From: Bacteroidota bacterium
GTDB taxonomy: Bacteria; Bacteroidota; Ignavibacteria; Ignavibacteriales; Ignavibacteriaceae
Direction of reading: 5' to 3'
Length of the DNA stretch: 64,000 nucleotides
Assembly (NCBI GenBank): GCA_022564295.1
Contig: JADFLR010000006.1
Location: 99,579-163,578 of the forward strand
The translations under genes and the position numbers were made by a program. Positions within the stretch are counted from its first letter, which is position 1. Every line of letters begins with the position of its first letter. The notes below the pieces were generated by a model. The model searched no databases, had not been told where the DNA came from, and worked only from the letters and a program-made list of their open reading frames with translations. This document shows, piece by piece, positions 18,022 through 26,405 of the stretch.

Positions 18022-19673
18022 TTTTCTCCTTTTCGGATATTTTGACTTAAAGAGAATTTAACTGGTATCACGTTCCCTCTGTTTCCAATTCCTGCAGTTA
18101 TACCCATGAATACAATCTCATCAAGATAAATTGTACATCCATTGGGATTTTGATTGTAATTGGTAACCCAGCAGAATCCACCTATAACCATATTAAGATC
18201 TTCTCCTGTCAAATCAAGCGAGTATTCTTTCCAATCATTTGTCAATGTAAGTACTCCAGTTGATATAGGTCCGTAAGAATCTGAATAGTTAAGTGTAGGA
18301 TCATTAATTCCACCTGTTTTAAACTCTGCTTTTTCTCCTCCTTCTTTTCCCTTCACCCAAAAACTTAATTTTACTGTATCATATCCAGCTAATGAATTAG
18401 AAAGATCATAACCAGGGTAAAGGCCCCAGTTATTAACTGGAGACTGCCAATAAATTCCGCCCCACTGACCAGCAGAAGGTGTGTATGAAATTCGAATACA
18501 GCTTTCCCCAGAATAAGGATTATTAGTATATAATTCATCTATTATGTCGGTAGGGCTTGCAAAGGTTGTATCATTACCTATTAAAGTAGCAAGTTCACCC
18601 ATCCATCCACTTGATAAAAAGCTATTCAGGGGATCACATCCATCCTTATAAACATACAATGGTAGAGTCGCTTCTGTAGGATTTACTACTCTGGGTGGTC
18701 TGTTTATTCCATTTTGTGCAGATTCAGGGATCAAATCTATTAAGTGTGGTTTTGGTGATCCATATGAAAAATATATTCCCCAATGACTCCCTGCCTCCCC
18801 TTCCAATTTGCTTTTCCATTTTTCATCAAATATCTCAAAATAAAAGTAATCAATATTATTGGTTTTAGCCATACAGATAAAATCTGAAAGATAAGACTTT
18901 TGATTCTCTTCACTTGGAATTGCATTGCCACGCACTCCTCCTTGTGAGGGCCAACCAGTTTCACCAATGACCACAGTTTTATTTGGATATTTTGCTTTTA
19001 ATTCATTCCATTTCTCTAATACGTAACTGGCTCCTTCCTCAACTGCTATGCCATCCCAATAAGGATATATATGAACTAATAGAATATCTACAGTTTGTGC
19101 TAATTGAGGGTGGTCAAGCCAATCCTTCCATATTTCAGCTGTGGCGACGGGCAGGCTTGTTGCGCTTTTTACTTCTAAAATAAAATCGATTAGTTGTTGT
19201 TCAGAAACATTCTTTCTTAACAAAACTTCATTACCAACAATCAAACCTTTCACATGACTTAAATTCTGATTCGCTATATTTATCAAATTATTTATTTGTA
19301 TTTCATTTTCACATTCATATCTTGAAATCCATGCTCCGGGATAGCAATCTATTCCATACTGTTCACATAGAACAGGTATTTGCTCCAAATTATCAGCAAC
19401 TCCATACGTACGAATTTTCAATGTCAAATTCTTAATAAACGCAAGATCTTCGGAAAGCTCACTGATAGTAGGTTGTATACCAAAATTAGGGTCTTCATTG
19501 TCTCGATGTGGTCCATAACATAACCCTACAAACTTATCATTCGAGTCTGCTGGTGGAAACCCATTGTCAATTTTCACTGGTGACTCAGAGCACTCAAGCA
19601 TTGTAAGTGAGAGAATAACAAAAAAAATAATTACTAAAGCTAGTAAAGGTCTGGTATTAAATATCTTTCCCAT
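18018..19673 (-). CDS. GH17-family beta-1,3-glucanase-like protein, sorting domain lost
   Basis: N-terminal hydrophobic segment ending TMLEC, possibly a lipoprotein signal (Cys28). Residues about 45-310 are a GH17 TIM barrel: YGPHRD, KIRTYGV, IVGNEVLL (acid/base Glu about 148) and VVIGETGWPSQGG (nucleophile Glu about 236). A jelly-roll carbohydrate-binding-like module follows at about 350-530 (GGIYWQSPVNNWG, MVIGGFCWV). The protein stops at VKFSLSQNIRKGEK. FSLSQN is the usual lead-in to NYPNPFNPST, so the T9SS domain appears cut off after its first residues, and the reading frame runs straight into the ribosome site of the next gene. Without that domain the protein may be periplasmic or lipid-anchored. 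Confidence 0.8.
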   Translation of the reverse strand: MGKIFNTRPLLALVIIFFVILSLTMLECSESPVKIDNGFPPADSNDKFVGLCYGPHRDNEDPNFGIQPTISELSEDLAFIKNLTLKIRTYGVADNLEQIPVLCEQYGIDCYPGAWISRYECENEIQINNLINIANQNLSHVKGLIVGNEVLLRKNVSEQQLIDFILEVKSATSLPVATAEIWKDWLDHPQLAQTVDILLVHIYPYWDGIAVEEGASYVLEKWNELKAKYPNKTVVIGETGWPSQGGVRGNAIPSEENQKSYLSDFICMAKTNNIDYFYFEIFDEKWKSKLEGEAGSHWGIYFSYGSPKPHLIDLIPESAQNGINRPPRVVNPTEATLPLYVYKDGCDPLNSFLSSGWMGELATLIGNDTTFASPTDIIDELYTNNPYSGESCIRISYTPSAGQWGGIYWQSPVNNWGLYPGYDLSNSLAGYDTVKLSFWVKGKEGGEKAEFKTGGINDPTLNYSDSYGPISTGVLTLTNDWKEYSLDLTGEDLNMVIGGFCWVTNYNQNPNGCTIYLDEIVFMGITAGIGNRGNVIPVKFSLSQNIRKGEK

Positions 19674-19708
19674 TGCTTATTTTCCTTTTTTTGTATAAGT
19701 ACAAGATT

Positions 19709-21010
19709 CTATTTAGAGCCGAACAACATGGATAAATTCAATCTTAATGATGGGAGTACATTATTCGATTGTTGGAGAGAGAACAGAGGAATATTAAAAT
19801 TATCCTGATATTCCCTATAAACCAATAAGAATTGTATACCAAATCTAATTGAATTAGTAGGAGCTCCTTCAATCTCTATACCGGCAAAAAATTCCGTTTC
19901 CTTTAACTCTCCTAAATCGAATGATTCCTCCTTTTGCCTCTCGTTAAATCGATGCCATCCTTTTTCCGCTTCTAAAGAAATTTTATCAGGTAGCAATAAA
20001 TTTGTCCCTCCCAAAAGATAGAGAATAACTTCCTCGTTTTTGCCAAAATAGAAAACCGGATACGTAATATATATCGGCAGGCTAAAACTATTTCCATCGA
20101 AGAAAGATCGGTTCTTAGACCTTACTAAATAATAAAATAATGCATCTCCTCCAGGAGCACCTTCCTTTATATAACTCTTTCTATAAAGATTTTCGCCTTC
20201 TATTATTTCCGAACCTTTTATTGCAGACGTTTGGATGGCAATATTCAAGATTCCCCAAAAACGTAAATGAATATCAATACTAATTCTATGTTTTAGGGCA
20301 ACATTTACTGTATTTTCAATAATAAGATAATTATCTGGATTATTTGGATCTAGAATATCATCTGGTCGATACTTCACATCATCCGGGTGTGGAGGGACAG
20401 TTCTTATATTACTTGGAATATTACCGAAACTTACTTGATCACCTTTTTGATACCCAAATCCAAAGCCAACTCTTATGATTTCGTTTTTGCATAACATCTC
20501 TTTTGCCAATTGGTGAATTTTTTCACCTACATTATCTATTTCGGTTATGGGAATGTTTATGTCCTTCTCAATAATAAGTAAATTGCTTAATACATTAATA
20601 GCTTTTGATTTAAGTACAATTATGTCATTTCCCTTTGAATCGATTTCAGTTATTATGATTGTCCTAACCTGACTGGATATATAATTTTCAATCGAGTAGA
20701 CCATTGTTGATGGGTCGTTATCATAACTAATTACATTCGAAATTCCTGTCAAGTCTGAATTAGGAAAAAATGTCAAATCAGAATTGTTCATCAATTCAAG
20801 CTGCATATCTTCCGGAAATTTTTCCGGATAATTTTTGTGGTAATACTTTTCTAAGCTATTCTTTACACCTTCAGCAATTCCTTGTGCAATGTCTGCTGAT
20901 GGAAGCATTACGATTGGCGAATTAGAACTGTTTAAGCATTGTGCAACAACCGTTTTCGATCCCAAACTGCTCAAGCAAACAAATAGGAGTATATTAGTTA
21001 TTGCTTTCAT
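19709..21010 (-). CDS. Exported protein, probable outer-membrane association, unknown
   Basis: 433 residues with a clear signal peptide (cleavage about VVAQ-CLNS). The first half is a mixed alpha/beta region (DIAQGIAEGVKNSLEKYY, QVRTIIITEIDSKGNDIIVL). From about residue 180 alternating beta segments rich in aromatic and Gly residues (IIRVGFGFGYQKGD, RISIDIHLRFWG, ALFYYLVRSKN) end in RLNLSMLFGSK, suggesting an outer-membrane barrel. I do not recognise the family. It is 15 bp after the coiled-coil gene and 35 bp before GH17 on the same strand, so a shared transcript is likely. It has no T9SS domain. Confidence 0.6.
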   Translation of the reverse strand: MKAITNILLFVCLSSLGSKTVVAQCLNSSNSPIVMLPSADIAQGIAEGVKNSLEKYYHKNYPEKFPEDMQLELMNNSDLTFFPNSDLTGISNVISYDNDPSTMVYSIENYISSQVRTIIITEIDSKGNDIIVLKSKAINVLSNLLIIEKDINIPITEIDNVGEKIHQLAKEMLCKNEIIRVGFGFGYQKGDQVSFGNIPSNIRTVPPHPDDVKYRPDDILDPNNPDNYLIIENTVNVALKHRISIDIHLRFWGILNIAIQTSAIKGSEIIEGENLYRKSYIKEGAPGGDALFYYLVRSKNRSFFDGNSFSLPIYITYPVFYFGKNEEVILYLLGGTNLLLPDKISLEAEKGWHRFNERQKEESFDLGELKETEFFAGIEIEGAPTNSIRFGIQFLLVYREYQDNFNIPLFSLQQSNNVLPSLRLNLSMLFGSK

Positions 21011-21025
21011 TTTTTTTCTTTTACT

Positions 21026-21778
21026 TTAATGTTTTAAATTAAACTTGGATTTATTGATAGGTAATTCGGATGTTGTCCCGTTGAAAATTATACTATCACT
21101 ATATTCCCATATTCTATTTGCGTTATCTTTATATTGTATTTTTAAATTGTAAACACCTTCTTCTTCACTCAGCGTATAATTATCTTCTGTTGTTACACCT
21201 TTTAACTTGCCATTTAGAAATATTTTGAACTTAAGTGTTTGAAATGAAAAGCCATGAAAAAGAATAGTGACCTCAAATGTTTCAACAGTTTTGGGAGGCA
21301 CCCGTGATAAACTGTCAATCTTTTTGTTAAGTCTATTGTTTTCTTCTGTTAGGTTGTTAAATTCATTAGTAACGTTTTGAAGATCTTGAATCAAGGTATT
21401 GTTATTTTGCTTTAGGCTATCAATGATATGATTGGAATGTTGAAGTTTCTGTTCTAAGATACCCATATGATCGGATAAGACATTCCGTTCGTTGCTCAAG
21501 TTCTCCTTTTCTTTATTTAGATTCTCAATTTGTTGTTTAAGACTATCAATTCTGTCATCTAGAGTAATTCTTAAATTTTCGATGCCAATGCCTGCAGAAA
21601 TACTTATGACAATAATTCCGACTATACCGCCCCATTTTTTCCCCCAATCTATAATGCGTGACATTATCGAATGTTTAGTTTGCGTTCCATTTTCAGTGTT
21701 GGGTATCGATCTTTTGGATTCTAGTTCTGTCTTTGCTGGCTTAGTAGAATTGTCAGAATGTTCTTTAGATTTTTTCAT
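21026..21778 (-). CDS. Membrane-anchored coiled-coil protein, unknown
   Basis: 250 residues. A charged N-terminus (about 1-48) is followed by one membrane segment (WGGIVGIIVISISAGIGI), then a long coiled coil at about residues 70-155 with heptad spacing (DSLKQQIENLNKEKENLSNE). A small beta-domain at about 160-240 (VTILFHGFSFQTLKFKIFL, YTLSEEEGVYNLKIQYKD) resembles PEGA-type surface domains. The domain order suggests an inner-membrane protein reaching into the periplasm. It is the first of four same-strand genes ending with two glycosidase-type genes. It lies 46 bp after an attC-like box. Family not recognised. Confidence 0.55.
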   Translation of the reverse strand: MKKSKEHSDNSTKPAKTELESKRSIPNTENGTQTKHSIMSRIIDWGKKWGGIVGIIVISISAGIGIENLRITLDDRIDSLKQQIENLNKEKENLSNERNVLSDHMGILEQKLQHSNHIIDSLKQNNNTLIQDLQNVTNEFNNLTEENNRLNKKIDSLSRVPPKTVETFEVTILFHGFSFQTLKFKIFLNGKLKGVTTEDNYTLSEEEGVYNLKIQYKDNANRIWEYSDSIIFNGTTSELPINKSKFNLKH

Positions 21779-22412
21779 TGATGTACTGATATTCTATAAT
21801 TGAATTATTCTTTCTTTTTTTGGCGCATAACGATGTGGCCGCTAACCGGCAGCTCAAAGAGCTTACCCGACACACCAAATAATTATTTATTTATATACAT
21901 TAAAGATCGTTCAAATGAAATTTTTTCCCTTGTTATGCTAAAGCAACGTGAATAAAATTAACAAGAATGTTTTCTTTGACATTTCACAAATCCTTAAGTT
22001 CTACAATTTTATATAAGCGGAAGATTAGCTAGCACCTAACATATTATTAAACTACAAGATTGCTACTTAATTTTTCCTGTTATCCTGCAGAAATATTGGA
22101 TTCAGTTTTGTTATTACTTTGAACTTTTATTTAACTCTTTAAATAAAGTATTAACTGGTAACATTTTTTGGGGTTGGCTAATCAATACTATCAGTTCCCG
22201 CCAACTGTATCAATTTTCCCTCGCCGTGTAAAATTAGGAATTTGCGAGGTGTCTCATCGTTGCAAATGAAACATAATTCATTTAGTATATAGAAGCAATA
22301 AGAAATTCAATATTGTCCTAGACTTAGTTTATAAGAGTATAAGGTTGATGTCATTCGGTCCCGACTTGTTAGGATCAGAATCTCATTAAAAAAATAAGAT
22401 CCTGAAATAAAT
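21779..22412. other. 634-bp region without a gene
   Basis: Between the coiled-coil gene and the DinB-like gene. It holds the attC-like repeat (21825-21938), a weak CCTCGC/GCGAGG dyad at 22219-22249 and most of a palindromic repeat from 22350. No coding signal is seen in the middle part. It may be a scar left by gene gain and loss. Confidence 0.5.
21825..21938 (-). other. attC-like inverted repeat upstream of the coiled-coil gene
   Basis: GCATAAC at 21825-21831 and GTTATGC at 21932-21938 form a perfect 7-bp inverted repeat 100 bp apart; an AACGAT/ATCGTT pair lies inside. On the minus strand the right-hand core is followed after 46 bp by the ATG of the coiled-coil gene, as at a cassette junction. 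The size (114 bp) is within attC range, but the middle is AT-rich and poorly paired. Confidence 0.3.
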
Positions 22413-22422
22413 TCAGGATGAC
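22350..22422. repeat. Palindromic repeat overlapping the DinB-like gene end
   Basis: Contains GATCCTGAAATAAATTCAGG (hairpin) and ends GATGAC, with a second, decayed half beginning GTCATTCGG. Same family as 552-615 and 10777-10841. It supplies the last two codons and the stop of the DinB-like gene. Confidence 0.65.
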
Positions 22423-22883
22423 GCGATTAAATTTGACAACTGGAATTCGTGGCGTACCGGGTGCACCACCGCGTGCTCAAGCATTGCATCTATACAATAT
22501 TCAACTCCCCATCTTGCAAGATAAGCTTTATCGTAAAAAACTTTTTCATCCAATTCTTTTAACGGGTCTCTCCATTTTTCCAGAAGATATTCGAGATAGC
22601 TGTCTGCTTTCTTTTCTATCTCATCCAAAGCTGGAGGAGAATCAATTCCCGGATCCGGCAAATCTAATTTTTTACAAATCCATTTTATATATCCCCTTGA
22701 GGCACGAAAAACATGAAAGAGAAGAGTCTCAATTGATCGGTAGTCCGGATCAGTTGTCTCAGGCAGTTTTACATTTAATTCCTTTGCTTGCTTCCAAACA
22801 GGCAGGAAGGAACGCATATGCTTTTCCTGTAAAAAAACCAGCACACCCGCACCACGATAACGATATTCATTAATTTGATCCAT
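22413..22883 (-). CDS. DinB-like four-helix protein
   Basis: 156 residues, all helical. The DinB-superfamily metal pattern is partly visible: SIETLLFHVFRASRGY (His about 58) and MLEHAVVHPVRHEFQL near the C-terminus (His at several positions). DinB-fold proteins are often metal-dependent thiol-transfer or hydrolase enzymes, sometimes bacillithiol-dependent, which would fit the presence of bshB1, but this is inference. The last residues (IASS) and the TGA come from a palindromic repeat, so the native C-terminus was probably slightly different. It stands alone on its strand. Confidence 0.6.
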   Translation of the reverse strand: MDQINEYRYRGAGVLVFLQEKHMRSFLPVWKQAKELNVKLPETTDPDYRSIETLLFHVFRASRGYIKWICKKLDLPDPGIDSPPALDEIEKKADSYLEYLLEKWRDPLKELDEKVFYDKAYLARWGVEYCIDAMLEHAVVHPVRHEFQLSNLIASS

Positions 22884-23092
22884 AACTTTTCCTTTATAGA
22901 TTTTTATAATACTTATACATTTTCAATATCAGTAACTGTTTTCTGATAATAATTTTCTACCTGTTATTCTTCTTCCGTCCTGATTAATAAACCGGTTGTT
23001 GTAACCAATATATTAAACTTTGCAGAATTACCAACATTAGTAGAAATATATTAGATTTATTAAATAAAGGGTGGATTAAAATTCTTAACGAT

Positions 23093-26000
23093 CTATTTAA
23101 TACGAATTACCATAATGGTAATATCATCAGCCTGGATAGCGCTTCCCATCCAGTTATCGCAAGACTTAATAAAATGATCAATTATTTCAGAAGGAGCTTT
23201 TTCCGCTACTTTAACAAATTGATCTTTCACTCGAGGGTAATCATACATTTCTTCATTTTCATTCATTTGCTCCGGGATTCCATCAGTAAGCAACAATATT
23301 ATATCACCACTTTTCACTACTTTTTCATGTATTTTATATGGAAAATTTGCCATAGCACCGAGGGGCATTCCTTTCATTACAATTTCTTCTATAACCTCAG
23401 CACTTTTGTTGTAATAATAAATCGGAGGCATTCCTGCACTGGTAATGTAAAGCTTACTGTTTTCAAATTTTAAATAGCTGAATGACATTAATATCCTCCC
23501 CAGTTTAATTTCTTTTATCATTTTACTGCAATGGTTCATAAATTCTTTAATGCCGAGTTTAGATGAATCCGAAGTAAAGAATCCTTTCATTAACGTAACC
23601 ATTGTTCCGGCTTGAAGCCCGTGTCCGGTTGCATCTCCAAAAGCAACATTTAGGATACCATTCTCCTGAACAATGAAATCATAGTAATCCCCTCCAACTT
23701 CAGTCGCTGTTCTCATAAATGCAGCAATTTCTAAATTAGGGAGTTCAGGCAATTCCTTTGGGAGCATCGAAAGTTGAAGTTGTCTAGCTTCTTCAAGTTC
23801 TTTAGTCTTTCGCTCACTCTCTATTTCTATTGCTCGTTTTTCTGCCTCTGTGGCTTTCATTCGCAATTCGGTTTCTCGCATTTTAGCTTTCTGCTCACGT
23901 CTATCATTTTCAAATTTTCTAATTCCTAATAATATTCCTATAAATATTATTCCATAAATGGTATAAGCAATATTAGTTCTCCACCATGGAGGGGTGACTT
24001 CAATAAATAGTGACGCACCTTTTTCATTCCACAACCCATCGCTATTCGATCCAATAACTCGAAGATTATAGTCTCCCGGTGATAAGTTCGTGAATGTAAC
24101 TGTATGATTATATCCAAGTTGAATCCAATTTTCATTAAAGCCCTCCAGCTTATACCGGTATTGATTCATAAGATTATTGTAGTAGCTTAATGCTGCAAAT
24201 TCAAGACTTACAATATTATCTTTATATGTCAATAATATGCTGTCGCGTTCTGAAATACCCTTTTCAAATATTGGTTTACCTTCCTCATCATCAGTATTAT
24301 ATCTTATATAATCCGTGAAAACAATTGGCGGCACATAATTATTCTCGGTAACACTATCTGGATGGAAAACGTTAAACCCATTCAGACCACCAAATAATAA
24401 GCGACCTGTTTTATGATCTCTCGCATAAGCATTCTGGTTAAATTCGTTCCCCTGTAATCCATCTTCGTAATAATAATTCTTAAAAGTTTGATCGATAGGA
24501 TTAAATTTCGAGAGCCCATTATTAGTACTTAACCAAAGGTTCCCATTTCCGTCCTCTGCTATTCCATAAACAAAATTATTCGACAATCCATCTGTCTCAT
24601 TATAATTTTTAAAATTATTAGTTTCGTTAGAATATCTACTTAAGCCTTTAGTCGTGCCAAACCACATAGTACCCTTGCTATCTTTAAATACCCTAATAAT
24701 GTTATTATCACTTATACTCGTCGAATCATCCGGATTATTTTTTAAATGGGCGAATGTTTGATTTTCATGATCAAAAATATTTACTCCACCACCAAACGTT
24801 CCGATCCAGAGATTGCCTGATTGATCTTTAGCTATTGACCAGGTTGCATTTGAACTTATTGAGGTAGTATCATTTTCATCAGATTGAAAGTTAGAGATCT
24901 TTCCAGTTTTTCGATCCAGTTTATTAAGCCCACCCCCGTATGTTCCTATCCAGATATTATTATCATTGTCTTCAATCAACGCATATATACGGTTATCGGT
25001 AAGAGTGTGAGGGTCTGATGGATTATGTATGTAATGTGTGAAAGTTTCACTCCTAGGATCGAAGGCATCCAGTCCATTGCTAAAGGTACCTAACCATAAA
25101 ATGCCTGATTTATCTTCATAAATTGATTGCACAGAATTACTGACAAGACTATTGGAGATTGCAGGATCGTGGGAATAATTTTTAAATTCCTTTCGTATAT
25201 GGTCGAACTTATCCAAACCGGCGTTCCGTGTTCCAATCCAATAAACTCCATTTGCATCTACATTCATGGCAATTACATCATTGTCACTAAGACTATTTTT
25301 ATTTTCCACATTATTAACATAATGTTCAAATACTTGCGAAGAAGGATGGAAATAATTTAATCCTCCAGTATTAGTACCAATCCAAATCACGCCGCTACGA
25401 TCTTCGTAAATCGAGAATATATAATTATCATTTAAGCTTGTAGGATCGGCTGGATCATTTTTATAATTAACAAAAGAATTGCTTTGAGGATCAAATTTAC
25501 ATAGTCCGCCTCTAACTGTCCCGACCCATAATATTCCTCTGGAATCCTCGTAAATTGGCCAAACAAAATTATCACTAATACTGTTTGGATCAGCAGGGTC
25601 ATATTTATAATGTAAAAATCTGCCTGTTTTTTCCTCCAGTTTATTAAGTCCGTCAAATGTTCCAATCCATAATGAGCCTTTGCTGTCCCGCAAAATGGAA
25701 TAAACTTTATTATTACTCAAGCTGGATTTGTTATTTGGATCATGTATGAAAGTTTTAACTTCCCCAGTTTCTTTATTCTCCATTTTTAAACCGGTTTCTT
25801 GCGATAGCCCTCCGATCCATTTAATATTTGATTTATCATAATAAACTGCTAATACCGAACTCATAACTGTTTTAGATAAATCGATACTATCTGAAGATAC
25901 TACAGTAAAAGATTCTTTTTTTGGATCGTATTCATGAAGGTTACCCGACTGTGTACCTATATAAATTGTTCCCGAGTCATCTTCATAAATAGAGAAGATA

Positions 26001-26254
26001 AAGTTATCGGTAAGACTATTCGGGTTTTCAGGATCATTTTTAAATACTTTAAAATTATATCCATCATATCTATTAAGCCCGTCTTGAGTGCCAAACCACA
26101 TAAATCCATTTTTATCTTGAAATATGCAAGTAACTGCACTTTGGGAGAGTCCGTCCTCTATTGTAAGGTGATTAAAACGAATATGATCCTGTGCTCCGGT
26201 GTTTACAATCAATGAAAAAGTAAACATAGATAACACTAGAAATACTTTACTCAT
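23093..26254 (-). CDS. Two-component-type propeller sensor with SpoIIE phosphatase output
   Basis: 1053 residues. Signal peptide, then about fourteen reg_prop propeller repeats (residues 25-640) of the type SIYEDxxGxxWIGTxxGGLNxFD. A Y_Y_Y domain at about 680-745 (NLMNQYRYKLEGFNENW) precedes one membrane segment at about 757-777 (AYTIYGIIFIGILLGI) and a helical linker at about 780-830. The SpoIIE/PP2C phosphatase at about 840-1050 shows TEVGGDYYDF, FGDATGHGLQAGTMV, LLLTDGIPEQ and QADDITIMVI. Periplasmic binding would control a cytoplasmic Ser/Thr phosphatase, usually acting on an anti-anti-sigma factor; no such partner is adjacent. This sensor-output pairing is known, but histidine kinase outputs are commoner. 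Confidence 0.9.
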   Translation of the reverse strand: MSKVFLVLSMFTFSLIVNTGAQDHIRFNHLTIEDGLSQSAVTCIFQDKNGFMWFGTQDGLNRYDGYNFKVFKNDPENPNSLTDNFIFSIYEDDSGTIYIGTQSGNLHEYDPKKESFTVVSSDSIDLSKTVMSSVLAVYYDKSNIKWIGGLSQETGLKMENKETGEVKTFIHDPNNKSSLSNNKVYSILRDSKGSLWIGTFDGLNKLEEKTGRFLHYKYDPADPNSISDNFVWPIYEDSRGILWVGTVRGGLCKFDPQSNSFVNYKNDPADPTSLNDNYIFSIYEDRSGVIWIGTNTGGLNYFHPSSQVFEHYVNNVENKNSLSDNDVIAMNVDANGVYWIGTRNAGLDKFDHIRKEFKNYSHDPAISNSLVSNSVQSIYEDKSGILWLGTFSNGLDAFDPRSETFTHYIHNPSDPHTLTDNRIYALIEDNDNNIWIGTYGGGLNKLDRKTGKISNFQSDENDTTSISSNATWSIAKDQSGNLWIGTFGGGVNIFDHENQTFAHLKNNPDDSTSISDNNIIRVFKDSKGTMWFGTTKGLSRYSNETNNFKNYNETDGLSNNFVYGIAEDGNGNLWLSTNNGLSKFNPIDQTFKNYYYEDGLQGNEFNQNAYARDHKTGRLLFGGLNGFNVFHPDSVTENNYVPPIVFTDYIRYNTDDEEGKPIFEKGISERDSILLTYKDNIVSLEFAALSYYNNLMNQYRYKLEGFNENWIQLGYNHTVTFTNLSPGDYNLRVIGSNSDGLWNEKGASLFIEVTPPWWRTNIAYTIYGIIFIGILLGIRKFENDRREQKAKMRETELRMKATEAEKRAIEIESERKTKELEEARQLQLSMLPKELPELPNLEIAAFMRTATEVGGDYYDFIVQENGILNVAFGDATGHGLQAGTMVTLMKGFFTSDSSKLGIKEFMNHCSKMIKEIKLGRILMSFSYLKFENSKLYITSAGMPPIYYYNKSAEVIEEIVMKGMPLGAMANFPYKIHEKVVKSGDIILLLTDGIPEQMNENEEMYDYPRVKDQFVKVAEKAPSEIIDHFIKSCDNWMGSAIQADDITIMVIRIK

Positions 26255-26365
26255 TTATCCACTCCTAACAACACCTTAATAATTATGACGCTATAACAAT
26301 ATACAATAAATTGATTATTAATATTAAACAGCAATAATATTATCGATCTGGTGAAATGATAAAAT

Positions 26366-26396
26366 AATCCTTGACCCCAGAAATGAGGTCAAGGAT
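26366..26396 (-). terminator. Stem-loop after the 1795-residue gene
   Basis: Ten-base perfect arms ATCCTTGACC and GGTCAAGGAT with a ten-base loop, 10-40 bp beyond the stop in the leftward direction and followed there by TATTTTAT. A plausible intrinsic terminator with a modest T-run. Confidence 0.6.
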
Positions 26397-26405
26397 TGTA
26401 AAGCG

